A DNA stretch of 64,000 nucleotides from Paraburkholderia ferrariae NBRC 106233 (GTDB lineage Bacteria > Pseudomonadota > Gammaproteobacteria > Burkholderiales > Burkholderiaceae). The stretch lies in NCBI RefSeq assembly GCF_000685035.1, contig NZ_BAYB01000024.1, forward strand, positions 109,569-173,568, given 5' to 3'. Shown in pieces: positions 27,902 through 36,799 of this stretch. The notes beneath the pieces were generated by a model. The model was given only the letters and a program-made list of their open reading frames with translations, was not told the DNA's origin and did not search any database. Position numbers and translations under genes: made by a program. Numbering within the stretch: the stretch's first letter is position 1; each line of letters begins with the position of its first letter.

Positions 27902-30574
27902 TCACTCGCCCGCCGCGCGCGTGGTGCGGCGGCGCGAGGCGGGCGTGCCTGCGGCATGCGCCGGCGCCGCGGAGGCGGCGGGACGCGCGCGCCGCGCCGT
28001 CTTCGCCGCGGGGGATGCCTTGCTGCCGGCAGAAGCCGTTGCCGTGCGCGGCGCCGCTGCCTTTGCCTTCGCAGCCGTGCGTTTGGGCTTCGCAGCCATA
28101 AGCGGGGCGTCGCTTTCCGTGCCGGCTTTGCTGGTGGCCATGCGCTTCGTCGCTCTGGCCGTTGCGCGTTTGGGCGCTTCCGCGCTCGCTGTCGCTGTCG
28201 CTGCCCCCGTCACCGTCGCCGCCGTCGCAACAGCAGCAACAGCCTCGGCCCCCACGGCGCCCGCCACCGCGCCGCCCGCGGCACCCGCCGCGCCAATCTC
28301 ACCCGCGGGTGCGGCGCCGCCCGAAGCCGGTCCGTCGGGCGGCGGCAAAACGCTCTTCTCGCTGCCCGGCTCCACACCCAGCGCCCGCTGCACTTCGCGA
28401 AAGCGCTCGCGCAACTCGCCTTCCAGCGGCGAAGATACCGTGGCGATGCGATACACGGCCGCGAGCAACGCGCGGCGCGTCGGCATGTCGGGGACGATGC
28501 CGGCCAGCGCCTCGATGGCGCCCTTCGGGTCCAGCGCCACGATCGCGCCCTGGCGCCGCGCGGCCTCCTTCAGCTCGGCAATGGTCGGCTGCCGGTCGCC
28601 CAGATACTCGCGCGCCATCTCGCGCATGCGCTGGAACGGGCGGTACTGCACCGTATGCATTTCATCGACGAGGTAGGCCATGATGCGCATAAACGCATCG
28701 AGGAGCGTGCCGTTGTGCACGTGCTCGCGCGCCGAGCGCAGGCGCAATTGCGCGAGTTCCTTGCGCAATTCCATCATGGGCGGTGCGATCGGACCGAGCG
28801 GCTGGTTCGGCGCCACGCCCACGAGCGCCTGCACCCACGGCGCCGTATAGACGCTGTAGAACGTGCTCTCGACCCAGGCGTCGCGCGTGTCGCGATACAG
28901 ATCCCACGCGGCTTCGATGCTCGCCGAAACCTGCTGCTCGATCTGCGTGAAGGGATTGTCGGGCGCGGCGGGCTTGCGATGCTTGCGCACGGCCTCGGCC
29001 ACGACAGGCAGCGCGGCGAGCGCGGGATTGGCGTCGCTCAGCACGCTGCGCTCCACGCGCGACGGATGCGCCTCGCGCAGCACATGCGCCGTGAGCGCAT
29101 TGCTCGACGCGCGCACGAACGGCGAAACGACGAGGTCGTAGAGCCGCTGATTGTTCTCGGCGATGCGGCGCACCACTTCGAAGGGCTGCTCGTCTTCGCG
29201 GCCGTCGTCGAGCGCGAGGATATCTTCGATCGTGCGCCGTTCGAAGCGGATCTCGTAGCGCCCTTCGAGCGATTCGAGGCGGGCCGCTTCCGGTGTCGTA
29301 TCGGTGATCTTCGCTTCGTACAGGCCGGGCGGCAGCACGTCGATCAGATCGAGCGCCGAAAATAGTTCGGTGTGCTCCTTGTTCGCCACGCTCGCCGAAA
29401 CGAAGATGCCGAGGTGCCCCACCTTGTCGTGCAGGCAATAGACGATCACCTGCTCGTTGGCGACGACCTCGTCGACGCTCGCGTAGAGATCGGGGATCCA
29501 GTCCAGCGCCTGCTGCGGCGGCGTGATGTTGTCGCCCCACGAAGCGAGCACGATGATCGGCGTGCGGATGTTGCGCAGATCGACCGGCGCGCGTGCGTTT
29601 TTCGCGTACACCTCGTTGCGCGTGAGGTGATTGCCGACGAACAGGTTCTGCACGATCCAGTCGATTTCGGCGCGATTCAGCTGGAAATGGCCGCCCCACC
29701 AGCGCTCGAATTCGAGGAAGCGCTCGCGCTCCGTATCGACCTTCGAATAGAGGCCGTAGAGCTTGCCCCAGAACGTGTTCGCGGGATTGAGGTTCTCGAA
29801 GTTCTGCACGAGGTGCGCGCCGTCGAAGCGACCGTTGCCCAGATCGGCCGCGAGCGAGGACATCCACGAACCGCCGAGCATGCCGCCCGAATAGCGCATG
29901 GGGTTCTTGCCCTTGACGCCGGCCCAGTACGACAGCGGCGAGCCCGCCAGCATGAGCGGCCCCACCAGTTCCGGCGCGGATGCCGCGAGCAGCGCCGCGG
30001 CCCAGCCGCCCTGGCAGTTGCCGATGATGAACGGCAGGCCGTCCGCTTCGGGATGCAGTGCGCGCACCTTGCGGATGAACACGGCCTCCGCCTGCCCGAC
30101 CGACTGGATCGTCTGCGTGGGGCACGGCACCGGGAAGAACGTCACGAAGTAGCACGGATGGCCCTTGCGCAGCGCGATGCCCACTTCGCTGTCCATCTTG
30201 AAGCCCGCGATGCCGGGGCCGTGGCCCGCGCGCGGGTCGATCACGACGAAGGGCCGCATGCGCGCATCCGTGGGCACGCCCTCTTCGGGCAGGATGCGCA
30301 GGAGCGCGTAATTGCAGGGGTCGTCGAGTTCGCGGCCGTCCGCCACCACTTCGTAGTCGAAGCGCAGCACGGGCGGCATGCCCTCCTGCTCGTGCACATA
30401 GGTCTGGTTGCCGCGCTCGCGCAGCACGTCGAAGACCAGCACGCTGCGCTGCCAGGCGTCCAGCAGATAGTCGTAGAGCGGCTGGATGGCGGCGGGCGCG
30501 GGCAGATCGGCGAGAGGCGCGGAAAGAGGCGGAACGAAGGCAGCGGCGAGAGGCGTAAGGGCGGGAACAGCCAC
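27902..30574 (-). CDS. DUF3141 protein with PHA-synthase-like alpha/beta-hydrolase core
   Basis: An 890-residue protein. The first half (about 30-400) is an alpha/beta-hydrolase core whose nucleophile elbow is GNCQGG (Cys187), matching the G-x-C-x-G-G lipase box of PHA synthases. Asp348 in SWGDNITP and His387 in DKVGHLGIF complete a plausible triad. The Cys-Asp spacing (161) equals that of Cys319-Asp480 in R. eutropha PhaC1. A helical region (about 480-720) follows, then a low-complexity Ala/Thr/Lys/Arg tail of about 140 residues like the basic tails of granule/DNA-binding proteins. Translation starts at GTG 30574 with GGAG upstream. The family is DUF3141; the reaction is unknown. Confidence 0.8.
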   Translation of the reverse strand: MAVPALTPLAAAFVPPLSAPLADLPAPAAIQPLYDYLLDAWQRSVLVFDVLRERGNQTYVHEQEGMPPVLRFDYEVVADGRELDDPCNYALLRILPEEGVPTDARMRPFVVIDPRAGHGPGIAGFKMDSEVGIALRKGHPCYFVTFFPVPCPTQTIQSVGQAEAVFIRKVRALHPEADGLPFIIGNCQGGWAAALLAASAPELVGPLMLAGSPLSYWAGVKGKNPMRYSGGMLGGSWMSSLAADLGNGRFDGAHLVQNFENLNPANTFWGKLYGLYSKVDTERERFLEFERWWGGHFQLNRAEIDWIVQNLFVGNHLTRNEVYAKNARAPVDLRNIRTPIIVLASWGDNITPPQQALDWIPDLYASVDEVVANEQVIVYCLHDKVGHLGIFVSASVANKEHTELFSALDLIDVLPPGLYEAKITDTTPEAARLESLEGRYEIRFERRTIEDILALDDGREDEQPFEVVRRIAENNQRLYDLVVSPFVRASSNALTAHVLREAHPSRVERSVLSDANPALAALPVVAEAVRKHRKPAAPDNPFTQIEQQVSASIEAAWDLYRDTRDAWVESTFYSVYTAPWVQALVGVAPNQPLGPIAPPMMELRKELAQLRLRSAREHVHNGTLLDAFMRIMAYLVDEMHTVQYRPFQRMREMAREYLGDRQPTIAELKEAARRQGAIVALDPKGAIEALAGIVPDMPTRRALLAAVYRIATVSSPLEGELRERFREVQRALGVEPGSEKSVLPPPDGPASGGAAPAGEIGAAGAAGGAVAGAVGAEAVAAVATAATVTGAATATASAEAPKRATARATKRMATSKAGTESDAPLMAAKPKRTAAKAKAAAPRTATASAGSKASPAAKTARRARPAASAAPAHAAGTPASRRRTTRAAGE

Positions 30575-30606
30575 GAGACGAATCTCCAGTGTGAGGCAGC
30601 GTCATG

Positions 30607-30617
30607 CTGCATTGCAG
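30607..30617. promoter_or_regulatory. PhaR-type operator candidate
   Basis: CTGCATTGCAG, a CTGC-N3-GCAG palindrome (extended AT-x-CTGCATTGCAG-x-AT, 30604-30620), 33 bases before the GTG of the DUF3141 gene and about 245 bases before pta. CTGC-N3/4-GCAG is the site described for the PHB regulator PhaR in Paracoccus, and TGCA-rich sites are known in Ralstonia. The match is exact; binding is inference. Confidence 0.5.
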
Positions 30618-30860
30618 TATTTCAATGTAGGCAGCGCGCTATCGAAAGTCAAGACACGCAACAGGAGTAGGGCGGCCGCCTGCGCGAGCCATCATCGGCC
30701 TCTGCCATGAACGAAGCGTGACAGGCGCCATTCACCGCGACACAGCGTCGCAGCGCACTTTTCCTACGGCGACGCGCGCGCTGAACTACACTGTTACCGC
30801 ATTGCGCGCCGCAACATGCGGGCGGCTTTACCGGTCCAGTCAAAACGGAAGGGCATCGTC

Positions 30861-31802
30861 ATGGCTTCATCGCACGACAAGTATTCAGTCCTGCTCGAAC
30901 GCTGCAGCGGCCTCGCGCCGGTGCCCACTGCGGTGGCGCACCCGTGCGACGCGTCCTCGCTCGCGGGCGCGCTCGACGCCGCGAGCCTCGGCCTCATCGT
31001 GCCGCTCCTGATCGGGCCGGAGGCGAAGATCCGCGCGGTGGCCGACGAAGCGCAACTGTCGCTCGCGGGCGTCACCCTCATCGATGCCGCGCACAGCCAC
31101 GCGTCCGCCGCGCGCGCCGTGCTCGCGGTGCGCTCGGGCGAGGCCGAGCTGCTCATGAAGGGCAGCCTGCACACCGACGAGCTGCTGCACGAAGTGGCCT
31201 CCGGCACGACGGGCCTGCGCACCGAGCGGCGCCTCTCGCACGTCTTCGCCATGGACGTGCCCTCGTATCACAAGCCGCTCTTCATCACCGACGCGGCCGT
31301 CAACATCTATCCGAAGCTGCCCGACAAGGCCGACATCGTGCGCAACGCGATCGAGCTCGTGCAGGCGCTCGGCATCGAGCGCCCCAAGGTGGCGATACTC
31401 GCGGCGGTAGAAACGGTCTCCGACAAGATGCCCTCCACCATCGACGCCGCCGCGCTCTGCAAGATGGCCGACCGCGGCCAGATCGTGGGCGGCCTGCTCG
31501 ACGGCCCGCTCGCGTTCGACAACGCGATCAGCACCGAAGCGGCGCGCATCAAGGGCATCGTCTCGCCCGTGGCGGGCGACCCCGACATCCTGCTCGTGCC
31601 CGACCTCGAAGCGGGCAACATGCTCGCCAAGCAGCTCACCTTCCTCGCGGGCGCGGAGGCGGCCGGCATCGTCCTCGGCGCGCGCGTGCCCATCATCCTC
31701 ACGAGCCGCGCCGACAGCGTGCGCTCGCGCATCGGCAGTTGCGCGATTGCCGTGCTCGTCGCCCATGCGCGGCGCGCGCGCAAGACCACGGAGACACTGT
31801 GA
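30861..31802 (+). CDS. pta: phosphate acetyltransferase (stand-alone catalytic domain)
   Basis: A 313-residue phosphate acetyl/butyryltransferase. Landmarks are ELLMKGSLHTDELLHEVA, the LSHVFAMDVPSYHKPLFITDAAVNIYP block, EAARIKGIVSPVAGDPDILLVPDLEAGNMLAKQL, and the C-terminal SRADSVRSRIGSCAIAV. It interconverts acetyl-CoA and acetyl phosphate (related enzymes use butyryl-CoA). Many homologues in this genomic setting carry an N-terminal MaoC hydratase domain; here the protein starts right at the transferase domain. The start at 30861 has GGAAGGGC upstream. Its stop overlaps the acetate kinase start, so the two are translationally coupled. Confidence 0.88.
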   Translation: MASSHDKYSVLLERCSGLAPVPTAVAHPCDASSLAGALDAASLGLIVPLLIGPEAKIRAVADEAQLSLAGVTLIDAAHSHASAARAVLAVRSGEAELLMKGSLHTDELLHEVASGTTGLRTERRLSHVFAMDVPSYHKPLFITDAAVNIYPKLPDKADIVRNAIELVQALGIERPKVAILAAVETVSDKMPSTIDAAALCKMADRGQIVGGLLDGPLAFDNAISTEAARIKGIVSPVAGDPDILLVPDLEAGNMLAKQLTFLAGAEAAGIVLGARVPIILTSRADSVRSRIGSCAIAVLVAHARRARKTTETL

Positions 31803-33058
31803 GCACATCGCCCGGCGCCCACGGGGCGCATCACGCCGCCGCAGAAGGCCACGTCGTTCTCGTCGTCAACGCGGGGTCGTCGAGCATCAAGTGTTCGGTG
31901 TACCGCGTGATCGACGACGACAAGGTGGAGGGCGGCGCGCGCGCCCTGCTCGGCGCGGGCGGGCAGATCGAGGGGATCGGCGTCGCGCCGCGCGTGGTCG
32001 CGCACATGGCCGACGGGCGGCTCATCGTGGACGAGCAGTTCCCCGTCGCGCAGGTCGCCGATCACGACGCCGCGTTCCGGCTGCTGCGCCTCGTGCTCGC
32101 CGTGGGACTGCGCGACACGCCGCCCGCGGCCATCGGCCACCGCGTGGTGCACGGCGGCGCGCATTACGCCGACGCCGTGCTCATCGACGACACGGTGATC
32201 GCCGAACTCGACTCGCTCACGCCGCTCGCGCCGCTGCATCAGCCGCACAATCTCGCCGCGATCCGCGCGGTGCGGCAGGCCGCGCCCGAACTCGTGCAGG
32301 TGGCCTGCTTCGACACGGCCTTCCACGCGAGCAACGACATCATGGCGCAGCTCTTCGCGCTGCCCTACAGCTACTTCACCGACGGCATTCGCCGCTACGG
32401 CTTTCACGGCCTCTCGTACGAGTACATCGCGCGGCATATGCACGTGGTCGCGCCGGACATCGCGCGCGGGCGCGTGGTGGTCGCGCATCTCGGCAACGGC
32501 GCGAGCCTGTGCGCGATGAAGGACGGCAAGAGCGTGGAGACGACCATGGGGCTCACGGCTCTCGACGGCCTGCCCATGGGCACGCGCTGCGGCGCGCTCG
32601 ACGCGGGGGCGGTGCTGTGGATGATGGCGCGCGGCATGGATCACGACGCCATCGAAAAGCTGCTGTATCACGAGTCGGGGCTGAAGGGCCTTTCGGGCGT
32701 GAGCAGCGATATGCGCGAACTGCTTGCGAGCGCAAGCGATCAGGCGAAGCTCGCGATCGACTTCTACACGTACCGCATTGCGCAGGAGATAGGCAAGCTC
32801 GCCGTGGTGCTGGGCGGGCTCGACGGGCTCGTGTTCACGGGCGGCATCGGCGAGCATGCGGCGCCCATCCGCGCCCAGGTGTGCGAGCGGCTCAAGCCGC
32901 TTTTCGGCATCGATCTCGATGCGGATGCGAACGCGGCCAACAAGGAACGCATCGGCACGCGCGAGAGCCGCGTGCCGGTGTTCGCGATTCCCACCGATGA
33001 AGAAGGCATGATCGCGCTGCACACGGCGCGTCTCTTGCGCGAGGCGAAGCGGATCTGA
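31799..33058 (+). CDS. ackA: acetate kinase
   Basis: A 419-residue acetate/propionate kinase. The N-terminal phosphate loop is VVNAGSSSIKCSVY; the motifs GIRRYGFHGLSYEY, VVAHLGNGASLCAM and FTGGIGEHA of the ASKHA fold are all present, as is the R-x-x-FHG catalytic area. It forms ATP and acetate from acetyl phosphate. The start is GTG at 31799, overlapping the pta stop by four bases (GTGA), giving an extension of about 16 residues before the conserved part. Together with pta it gives ATP by substrate-level phosphorylation, useful under low oxygen. Confidence 0.93.
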   Translation: MSTSPGAHGAHHAAAEGHVVLVVNAGSSSIKCSVYRVIDDDKVEGGARALLGAGGQIEGIGVAPRVVAHMADGRLIVDEQFPVAQVADHDAAFRLLRLVLAVGLRDTPPAAIGHRVVHGGAHYADAVLIDDTVIAELDSLTPLAPLHQPHNLAAIRAVRQAAPELVQVACFDTAFHASNDIMAQLFALPYSYFTDGIRRYGFHGLSYEYIARHMHVVAPDIARGRVVVAHLGNGASLCAMKDGKSVETTMGLTALDGLPMGTRCGALDAGAVLWMMARGMDHDAIEKLLYHESGLKGLSGVSSDMRELLASASDQAKLAIDFYTYRIAQEIGKLAVVLGGLDGLVFTGGIGEHAAPIRAQVCERLKPLFGIDLDADANAANKERIGTRESRVPVFAIPTDEEGMIALHTARLLREAKRI

Positions 33059-33114
33059 CGCGCCGCGCGTCTGGCTGGCAGTCCGTGCCAGGCGCACGGA
33101 CTAACCCGACGCGC

Positions 33115-33720
33115 TTACCACGCAAACGCCGGTTCGCCGCCCTCGACCCTCTCGTCGCGCAAGCGCCGCGGCGCTTCGCAGTGCACGAGCGTATCGATGA
33201 AGTATTTCGCGCGCGGCCACGGCCCGAAACCCGCTGCCGAGTTGATGTGGCCCGCGTCGCCGAGATTGACGAACGCGCTGCCCAGGTGCTGCGCGAGTTC
33301 GCGCGCGCCGGCCAGCGTCATCCACGGGTCGGTTTCGCTGCCGATCAGGATGGAGGGCACTTTCAGGCGCCGTGCCTCGAACGCGCCCGCAAAGCGGAAT
33401 TTCGCGGGGCTCGCAGGCGCGACGAACAACACGCCCGCGACATCGGCGCCGAGAATCCCCGCCTGCAACGCATGAGCCGTCACGAGGCAGCCGAAGCTGT
33501 GCGCGGCGAGCACGAACGGCCCGCGTTCGCGCGCGAGCGAGGCGGCGAGCGCCGCGCTCCAGACCGCGAGATTGGGCGCGTCCCAGTCGGCCTGCTCCAC
33601 GCGCAGCGCACGCGGGAACTGGCGCTCGAGCCAGGTCTGCCAGTGCGCGCCGTCGCTGCCGTGCAGCCCCGGCACGGTGACGAGTCTGGGCGGCCAACGG
33701 GTAGGTGCGCTCGAAAGCAT
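33115..33720 (-). CDS. RBBP9/YdeN family serine hydrolase
   Basis: A 201-residue small alpha/beta hydrolase. VTVPGLHGSDGAHWQTWLE is the family's N-terminal block, the nucleophile is Ser75 in LAAHSFGCL, the acid is Asp in GSETDPWM, and the His is in GDAGHINSAAGFGPW. Substrates are not known for the family. The start at 33720 has GAGGAAAAAATC before it; the longer open frame upstream overlaps the ghrA promoter and is rejected. Convergent with ackA and divergent from ghrA. Confidence 0.85.
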   Translation of the reverse strand: MLSSAPTRWPPRLVTVPGLHGSDGAHWQTWLERQFPRALRVEQADWDAPNLAVWSAALAASLARERGPFVLAAHSFGCLVTAHALQAGILGADVAGVLFVAPASPAKFRFAGAFEARRLKVPSILIGSETDPWMTLAGARELAQHLGSAFVNLGDAGHINSAAGFGPWPRAKYFIDTLVHCEAPRRLRDERVEGGEPAFAW

Positions 33721-34026
33721 GATTTTTTCCTCGCAACGACCAAGCGTGAAGAGATTGTGGCCTGCACCCCGCGCCGGCCGAACCAATTTTTTTTGCTTTG
33801 CTTTGCAGGGCGCCCACCCGCGGGGCCGCGCGCGCCGCCCACGTGGTGAAAGCCCGGCGGGCACCGGCCCGAAAAAGTAGAATGTGGCCAGGACATCTGT
33901 CACGGACATCCCCATGTCGCCTCGCAACGCGCCTCCCCCTGCGGCCTGTATGGGCCTTACGGCCCTTCCGCCCCGCATTTGCGGCGCACACGCGTGCTGC
34001 GCCGCCCAACGAACGAGGCACGCCGC
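33721..34026. other. 306-base divergent intergenic region
   Basis: Contains an A/T block (33783-33810, TTTTTTTTGCTTTGCTTTGC), a possible -10 TAGAAT for ghrA at 33878-33883, and GGACATC as a direct repeat at 33891-33897 and 33904-33910, possibly an activator site. No gene. Confidence 0.5.
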
Positions 34027-34977
34027 ATGAAGATCCTGTTCTGGCTGCCGCAAGCCGATGCCTCCACCTGGCTGCACGGTCTCGCCCGCGCGCTGCCCGG
34101 CGCCGAGCTGCGCGAATGGCAACCCGGCGACAACGCGGCGGCCGATTACGCCGTCGTCTGGCGCCCGCCGCGCGAGCTGCTGTCCGCGCGCCCCGGCCTG
34201 CGCGCGATCTTCAATCTGGGCGCGGGCGTCGATGCGATCCTCGCGCTCGAACGCGAACAACCGGGCACGCTGCCGCGCGATGCGTTGCTGGTGCGCCTCG
34301 AAGACTCGGGCATGGCCGACCAGATGTGCGAGTACGTGCAGCATGCCGTGCTGCGCTATCTGCGCCGCTTCGACGACTATGCGCTCGCGCAGGCGCGCGG
34401 CGAATGGCACGTGCTCGCGCCGCATCCGCGCGAAACCTTCACGGTGGGCGTACTCGGGCTCGGCGTCCTCGGCGCCCAGGTTGCGCGCTCGGTGGCCGCG
34501 CTCGGCGTGCCGGTGCGCGGCTTCTCGCGCAGCGCCAGGCATCTGGACGGCATCGCCACATGGTCGGGCCCGCTGCATGGCGAGCAGTTCTATGCGTTCC
34601 TCGACGGCGTGAAGCTGCTCGTGAATCTCCTGCCCGCCACGCCCGACACGGAAAACATCCTCGACGCCCGCGTGTTCGCGAGGCTCGAACGCGGCGCCTA
34701 CGTGGTGAACGTGGCGCGCGGCACGCACCTGGCCGAGCAGGATCTGCTCGATGCGCTGGCCGACGGCACGCTCGCGGCCGCCACGCTCGACGTGTTCCGC
34801 GAAGAGCCGCTGCCCCCCGATCATCTTTTCTGGCGCGAGACGCGCATCACCATCACGCCGCACAGTTCGGCCCTGACGCTGCGCGACGAAGCGATCTCGC
34901 AGATCGCCGACAAGATCGAAGCGCTTGCGCGCGGCGAAACGGTGAGCGGCGTCGTGCATATCGAACGCGGTTACTGA
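34027..34977 (+). CDS. ghrA: glyoxylate/hydroxypyruvate reductase A
   Basis: A 316-residue D-2-hydroxyacid dehydrogenase. The NAD(P) loop is GVLGLGVLGAQVARS (near residue 140), the catalytic Arg is in NVARGTHLAE, the Glu in FREEPLP and the His in ITPHSSALT. SRSARHLDG after the second strand points to NADPH. Length and order match GhrA, which reduces glyoxylate and hydroxypyruvate. It heads a rightward run of six genes. The ATG at 34027 is chosen because the conserved sequence MKILFWLP begins there. Confidence 0.88.
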   Translation: MKILFWLPQADASTWLHGLARALPGAELREWQPGDNAAADYAVVWRPPRELLSARPGLRAIFNLGAGVDAILALEREQPGTLPRDALLVRLEDSGMADQMCEYVQHAVLRYLRRFDDYALAQARGEWHVLAPHPRETFTVGVLGLGVLGAQVARSVAALGVPVRGFSRSARHLDGIATWSGPLHGEQFYAFLDGVKLLVNLLPATPDTENILDARVFARLERGAYVVNVARGTHLAEQDLLDALADGTLAAATLDVFREEPLPPDHLFWRETRITITPHSSALTLRDEAISQIADKIEALARGETVSGVVHIERGY

Positions 34978-35024
34978 GCGGGGCTTGCACCGAAGCCGCG
35001 CCAGACCCACCAAGGAGACACCCC

Positions 35025-35948
35025 ATGACCCTGCCCGCAACAGTCAAGATCGTCGAAGTCGGTCCGCGCGACGGTCTGCAGAACGAAAAGGAATTCGTTT
35101 CCACCGCCATCAAGATCGAGTTGATCGACCGCCTTTCGGCAGCCGGCTTTCCGAACATCGAGGCCGCCTCGTTCGTCTCGCCCAAATGGGTGCCGCAGAT
35201 GGCCGACGGCGCCGAAGTGATGGCCGGCATCGCGCGCCGCCCCGGCGCGATCTACTCGGTGCTCACGCCGAACCTGCGCGGCTTCGAAGGCGCACTCGCC
35301 GCGCGCGCAGACGAAATCGTGATTTTCGGCGCCGCGAGCGAAGCGTTCTCGCAGAAGAACATCAACTGCTCGATCGCGGAAAGCATCGAGCGTTTTGTCC
35401 CGCTCGCGCAGGCAGCCAAAGAGCACGGCATCCGCATTCGCGGCAGCGTTTCGTGCGCGCTCGGCTGCCCGTATCAGGGCGAAGTGCCGGTGGCTTCGGT
35501 GGTGGATGTGGTCGAGCGCTTCGCCGCGCTCGGCTGCGACGAGATCGATATCGCCGACACCATCGGCGTGGGCACGCCCGGGCGCACGCGCGAAGTGTAT
35601 GAGGCCGTGACGAAGGTGTTCCCGCGCGAGCGCCTCTCGGGCCACTTCCACGACACCTACGGCCAGGCGCTGGCGAACATCTACGCGGCCCTGCAGGAAG
35701 GCATCGCGATCTTCCACGCCTCCGTGGCGGGGCTCGGCGGCTGTCCATATGCCAAGGGTGCGACCGGCAACGTCGCGACCGAAGACGTGCTGTACCTCCT
35801 GAACGGACTCGGCATTCAAACCGGCATCGACCTGAACCAGGTGGTCGCGGCCGGCGATTTCATCTCGACCGCGATTGGCCGCAACAACGTCTCGCGGGCA
35901 GGCAAGGCACTGCTCGCAAAACAGCGCAGCGAAAGTGCCTGTGCGTAA
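35025..35948 (+). CDS. mvaB: hydroxymethylglutaryl-CoA lyase
   Basis: A 307-residue DRE-TIM metallolyase. The metal-binding start is VEVGPRDGLQNE, the metal His pair is in SGHFHDTYGQALAN, and the catalytic Cys loop is GLGGCPYAKGATGNVATEDV, the signature of HMG-CoA lyases. It cleaves HMG-CoA to acetyl-CoA and acetoacetate in leucine catabolism. CAAGGAGACACCCC precedes the ATG. Other leucine genes are not adjacent, so a related acyl-CoA lyase activity is possible. Confidence 0.9.
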   Translation: MTLPATVKIVEVGPRDGLQNEKEFVSTAIKIELIDRLSAAGFPNIEAASFVSPKWVPQMADGAEVMAGIARRPGAIYSVLTPNLRGFEGALAARADEIVIFGAASEAFSQKNINCSIAESIERFVPLAQAAKEHGIRIRGSVSCALGCPYQGEVPVASVVDVVERFAALGCDEIDIADTIGVGTPGRTREVYEAVTKVFPRERLSGHFHDTYGQALANIYAALQEGIAIFHASVAGLGGCPYAKGATGNVATEDVLYLLNGLGIQTGIDLNQVVAAGDFISTAIGRNNVSRAGKALLAKQRSESACA

Positions 35949-36002
35949 GCGCCCGTGCATCAGCACTCGATCGTCGAATCGCAGTACGAAGGAAAGAAAC
36001 CC

Positions 36003-36521
36003 ATGACGGATACGCACGCCTCCTCTCAGGGCACACTGGATGCCCTGCCCGAATCGGCCCGACGCGTCGCGCTGTTGCTGCGCGATCGCGGCCACGCGAA
36101 GCCGGTCGTGATGCTGCCCGAAACCGGCAAGACCTCGGCCGAGGCCGCGGCGGGACTCGGCTGCGAAGTCGCGCAAATCGCCAAATCGATCCTCTTTCGC
36201 CGCCGCGAAGACGACGCCCCCGTGCTCGTGATCGCCAGCGGCGCCAACCGCGTCGACGAGAAGAAGGTCGCCGCGCACGTGGGCGAAATCGGCCGCGCCG
36301 ATGCGAAGTTCGTGCGCGAAAAAACCGGCTACGCGATTGGCGGTGTCTGCCCGATTGGCCACGCGACGCCGCCCGTCACGCTCATCGACGCCGATCTGTT
36401 CGAGCTCGAAAGCCTGTGGGCCGCGGCGGGCCACCCGCATGCGGTGTTCAATCTCTCGCCGCAGGAACTGGCCGCGCTGACCGGCGCGCCCGTGGTGGAC
36501 GTCGCGCTGCGCGACGCGTGA
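36003..36521 (+). CDS. YbaK/EbsC family aminoacyl-tRNA deacylase
   Basis: A 172-residue YbaK-fold protein. Features are TAAEAAAGLGCEVAQIAKSILFR-type substrate-pocket sequence, the family Lys in IAKSI, and the TGYAIGGVCPIGH loop. The family hydrolyses mischarged tRNAs (Cys-tRNA-Pro for YbaK proper). AAGGAAAGAAACCC lies before ATG 36003. It ends two bases before the DUF1289 start, so the next genes are coupled to it. Confidence 0.88.
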   Translation: MTDTHASSQGTLDALPESARRVALLLRDRGHAKPVVMLPETGKTSAEAAAGLGCEVAQIAKSILFRRREDDAPVLVIASGANRVDEKKVAAHVGEIGRADAKFVREKTGYAIGGVCPIGHATPPVTLIDADLFELESLWAAAGHPHAVFNLSPQELAALTGAPVVDVALRDA

Positions 36522-36523
36522 GC

Positions 36524-36799
36524 ATGACGTCTCGCGCCGCGCCATCCCAGGCCTCCCCCGCTTTGCAGGCAACGCCGTCGCCCTGCATCGGCATCTGCCG
36601 CATGAACGACGCCACGGGTCTATGCGATGGCTGCCTGCGCACCCTCGACGAAATCGCTGCGTGGTCTACGCTCGACGATGACGCGAAGCGCGCCGTGTGG
36701 GACGCGATCGACGCGCGGCACACGCAATGGATGGCACGGCGTTTCGACGGAGCGCGCGCAAGCACGAGCACGTCGGGCCACCCGGGAGATACGCAATGA
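36524..36799 (+). CDS. DUF1289 domain-containing protein
   Basis: A 91-residue protein with the compact cysteine motif CIGICRMNDATGLCDGC followed by RTLDEIAAW, the DUF1289 signature (four Cys, perhaps an Fe-S or zinc site). The C-terminal tail is Ser/Thr-rich. A GTG six bases upstream (36518) overlaps the previous stop and is an alternative start. Its own stop overlaps the ATG of the next gene (ATGA). Role unknown. Confidence 0.85.
   Translation: MTSRAAPSQASPALQATPSPCIGICRMNDATGLCDGCLRTLDEIAAWSTLDDDAKRAVWDAIDARHTQWMARRFDGARASTSTSGHPGDTQ

Noticed and set aside
33101..34021. 306-codon extended frame for the region of the RBBP9-type hydrolase
   Set aside because: The conserved protein starts at 33720 in another frame with a good ribosome site; this frame is an Arg-rich shadow.
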